Positions 13,203-14,360 of a DNA stretch of 14,360 nt are shown one piece after another. Source of the stretch: JBLHUT01 sp047629975 (GTDB taxonomy: Bacteria; Pseudomonadota; Alphaproteobacteria; Rhodobacterales; Rhodobacteraceae); assembly GCA_047629975.1 (NCBI GenBank), contig JBLHUT010000056.1, positions 1-14,360 on the forward strand. The letters are read 5' to 3'. Made by a program: the position numbers and the translations under genes. Under the pieces are notes generated by a model, which was given only the letters and a program-made list of their open reading frames with translations, ran no database searches and was not told where the DNA came from. Each line of letters begins with the position of its first letter. Within the stretch, counting starts at the first letter, position 1.

Positions 13203-14360
13203 ATGACTGAGGCCTCAAAGCATCTTCGCAAAATGCGCCGCCATTGCGCACATTTGTTGTTTCAGCCCGTTATGCTTACCTTTGCACCGGCCATGGTGCT
13301 AGGCGCGATGTGGTTTGGCATTGAAGGGGTATTGTGGATCGCGGCACTGGCCCTGCCCGCGATTACGCTAACCAGCGGGTTAACAGCCGCCCCAAGCCCG
13401 CGAAGCGCGCTCAAGGACCCTGTAAGCGGATTGGAGGGGCGCGATCCGTTTCTGGGTAAGATCGGCGACGCCTTGAACAACGGCAGGCTACAGTCAGACG
13501 CCACACTGGTACTGGCTGTTGAACTGGATGAGTATCCGGCACTGGTGCAAAGGTTCGGCATCGCTGCATCGGAGCGGATTTTGCGCCGTGCCGCCGACCG
13601 CATGGAACTGATGGTTCGCGAAACCGATGTCGTGGCTCACCTTGGCGGCCACAGATTCGCGATCATGCTGACCCAGAACCGGCAACTGGATATGGAAATT
13701 GCCTTGCAACTCAGCGAGCGGTTGCACCGCGAGCTTGCCGAGCCCTTTACCATCGACACAAGCACAATATACGTGACGGCCTCTGTTGGCATGTGCCTTG
13801 CACGGCGCCTTAAGGAGTGCACCGCATTCTCGCTTTTGCAAGGCGCCGAGGTTGCACTTGAAGAGGCCCGCCGCCACGGTGGCAACGCCTTACGCATTCA
13901 TTCCGACGAGATGGCTAAAATTGTCGCGGCACGGCATGATCTTATCAGCGAAGTGCCCGGTGCCTTTGAATTGGGGCAGATCGTTCCGTGGTTCCAACCC
14001 CAGATTTGTACAGACACCGGACGGATCAGCGGCTTCGAGGCTCTGGCCCGCTGGAAACACCCGACACGCGGCATGATCCCACCGATGGATTTCCTTGAAT
14101 CCGTCGAAACGGCCGGAATGATGAGCCGCCTCGGAGAGGTAATGCTGTTTCACGGCCTCGCGGCCCTGCGCAGTTGGGACAGGGCGGGATATGACGTCGG
14201 GAGTGTTGGCGTAAACTTCTCAAGTACCGAATTGCGCAACCCCAAGCTTGTGGACAAACTGAAATGGGAGTTGGACCGCTTTGATATCCAACCCGAGCGG
14301 CTTACCATCGAGGTACTTGAAACCGTTGTCGCAACAACCGAAAATGACGCGATCACCAAA
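13203..14360 (+). CDS. Membrane-anchored GGDEF-EAL protein with degenerate GGDEF site (open at right edge)
   Basis: 386 codons are visible and the frame is open at the window end. The ATG at 13203 has AGGA nine bases upstream. Residues 18-60 hold two likely membrane helices (PVMLTFAPAMVLGAMWFGI and VLWIAALALPAITL). A GGDEF domain follows from about residue 95 to 240 (LVLAVELDEYPALVQRFG, VTASVGMCLA), but its signature is GGHRF instead of GGDEF, so it should not make c-di-GMP. The RETD five residues before it keeps the RxxD inhibitory-site pattern. An EAL domain starts with PWFQPQI and the intact FEALARWKHP; the Asn in VNFSS and the Glu of LTIEVLET are present as metal-ligand candidates. The DDF motif and catalytic Lys lie beyond the window. 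It probably hydrolyses c-di-GMP, with the GGDEF part as a regulatory domain. Confidence 0.93.
   Translation, partial: MTEASKHLRKMRRHCAHLLFQPVMLTFAPAMVLGAMWFGIEGVLWIAALALPAITLTSGLTAAPSPRSALKDPVSGLEGRDPFLGKIGDALNNGRLQSDATLVLAVELDEYPALVQRFGIAASERILRRAADRMELMVRETDVVAHLGGHRFAIMLTQNRQLDMEIALQLSERLHRELAEPFTIDTSTIYVTASVGMCLARRLKECTAFSLLQGAEVALEEARRHGGNALRIHSDEMAKIVAARHDLISEVPGAFELGQIVPWFQPQICTDTGRISGFEALARWKHPTRGMIPPMDFLESVETAGMMSRLGEVMLFHGLAALRSWDRAGYDVGSVGVNFSSTELRNPKLVDKLKWELDRFDIQPERLTIEVLETVVATTENDAITK

Overview
The window looks like a chromosomal stretch from an alphaproteobacterium of the Rhodobacteraceae (Roseobacter-type). The pointers are an iron-sulfur (6-4) photolyase of the PhrB/CryB type, a TtcA of alphaproteobacterial type, a secreted protein with a VPLPA/PEP-CTERM-like sorting tail, a GST with a long C-terminal extension, and scrap copies of IS110, IS3 and IS256 elements. 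The genus cannot be fixed from the sequence alone.

Layout. (1) 1-103 is the N-terminus of an IS110-family transposase leaving the left edge. (2) 304-1951 holds two GST-fold genes on the minus strand, probably one transcription unit. (3) 1952-3800 is a graveyard of mobile DNA: a frameshifted IS3 transposase (2325-3250) butts against a piece of an IS256/mutator transposase (3264 to about 3590), followed by a decayed tRNA-Asn-like sequence (about 3696-3790). (4) 3810-6894 carries two cryptochrome/photolyase family genes in convergent orientation, 22 bp apart. The first has replaced residues that define CPD photolyases. The second has every FeS-cluster and (6-4) active-site residue of PhrB in register. 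(5) 7271-7969 is a small exported protein with a C-terminal sorting signal and a good sigma70-like promoter. (6) 8309-10486 is a polar amino-acid-type ABC importer operon (permease, permease, binding protein) with no ATPase gene; its leader can form a perfect 12-bp stem that ends in the ribosome binding site. (7) 10946-13093 pairs an ACAD10/11-like acyl-CoA dehydrogenase with ttcA. (8) 13203 to the right edge is a membrane-anchored GGDEF-EAL protein, open at the window end, with a degenerate GGDEF active site, a retained RxxD inhibitory-site motif and an intact EAL start.

No shared pathway joins all these genes. The coherent units are the GST pair, the photolyase pair (light-driven repair of different UV lesions, or repair plus sensing) and the ABC importer. 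The points most worth following are the divergent photolyase beside a FeS photolyase, the leader stem-loop of the ATPase-less ABC operon, the GGDEF-EAL protein that may bind but not make c-di-GMP, and the tRNA relic just upstream of the photolyase start. I saw no CRISPR array, intact rRNA or tRNA, or phage genes.
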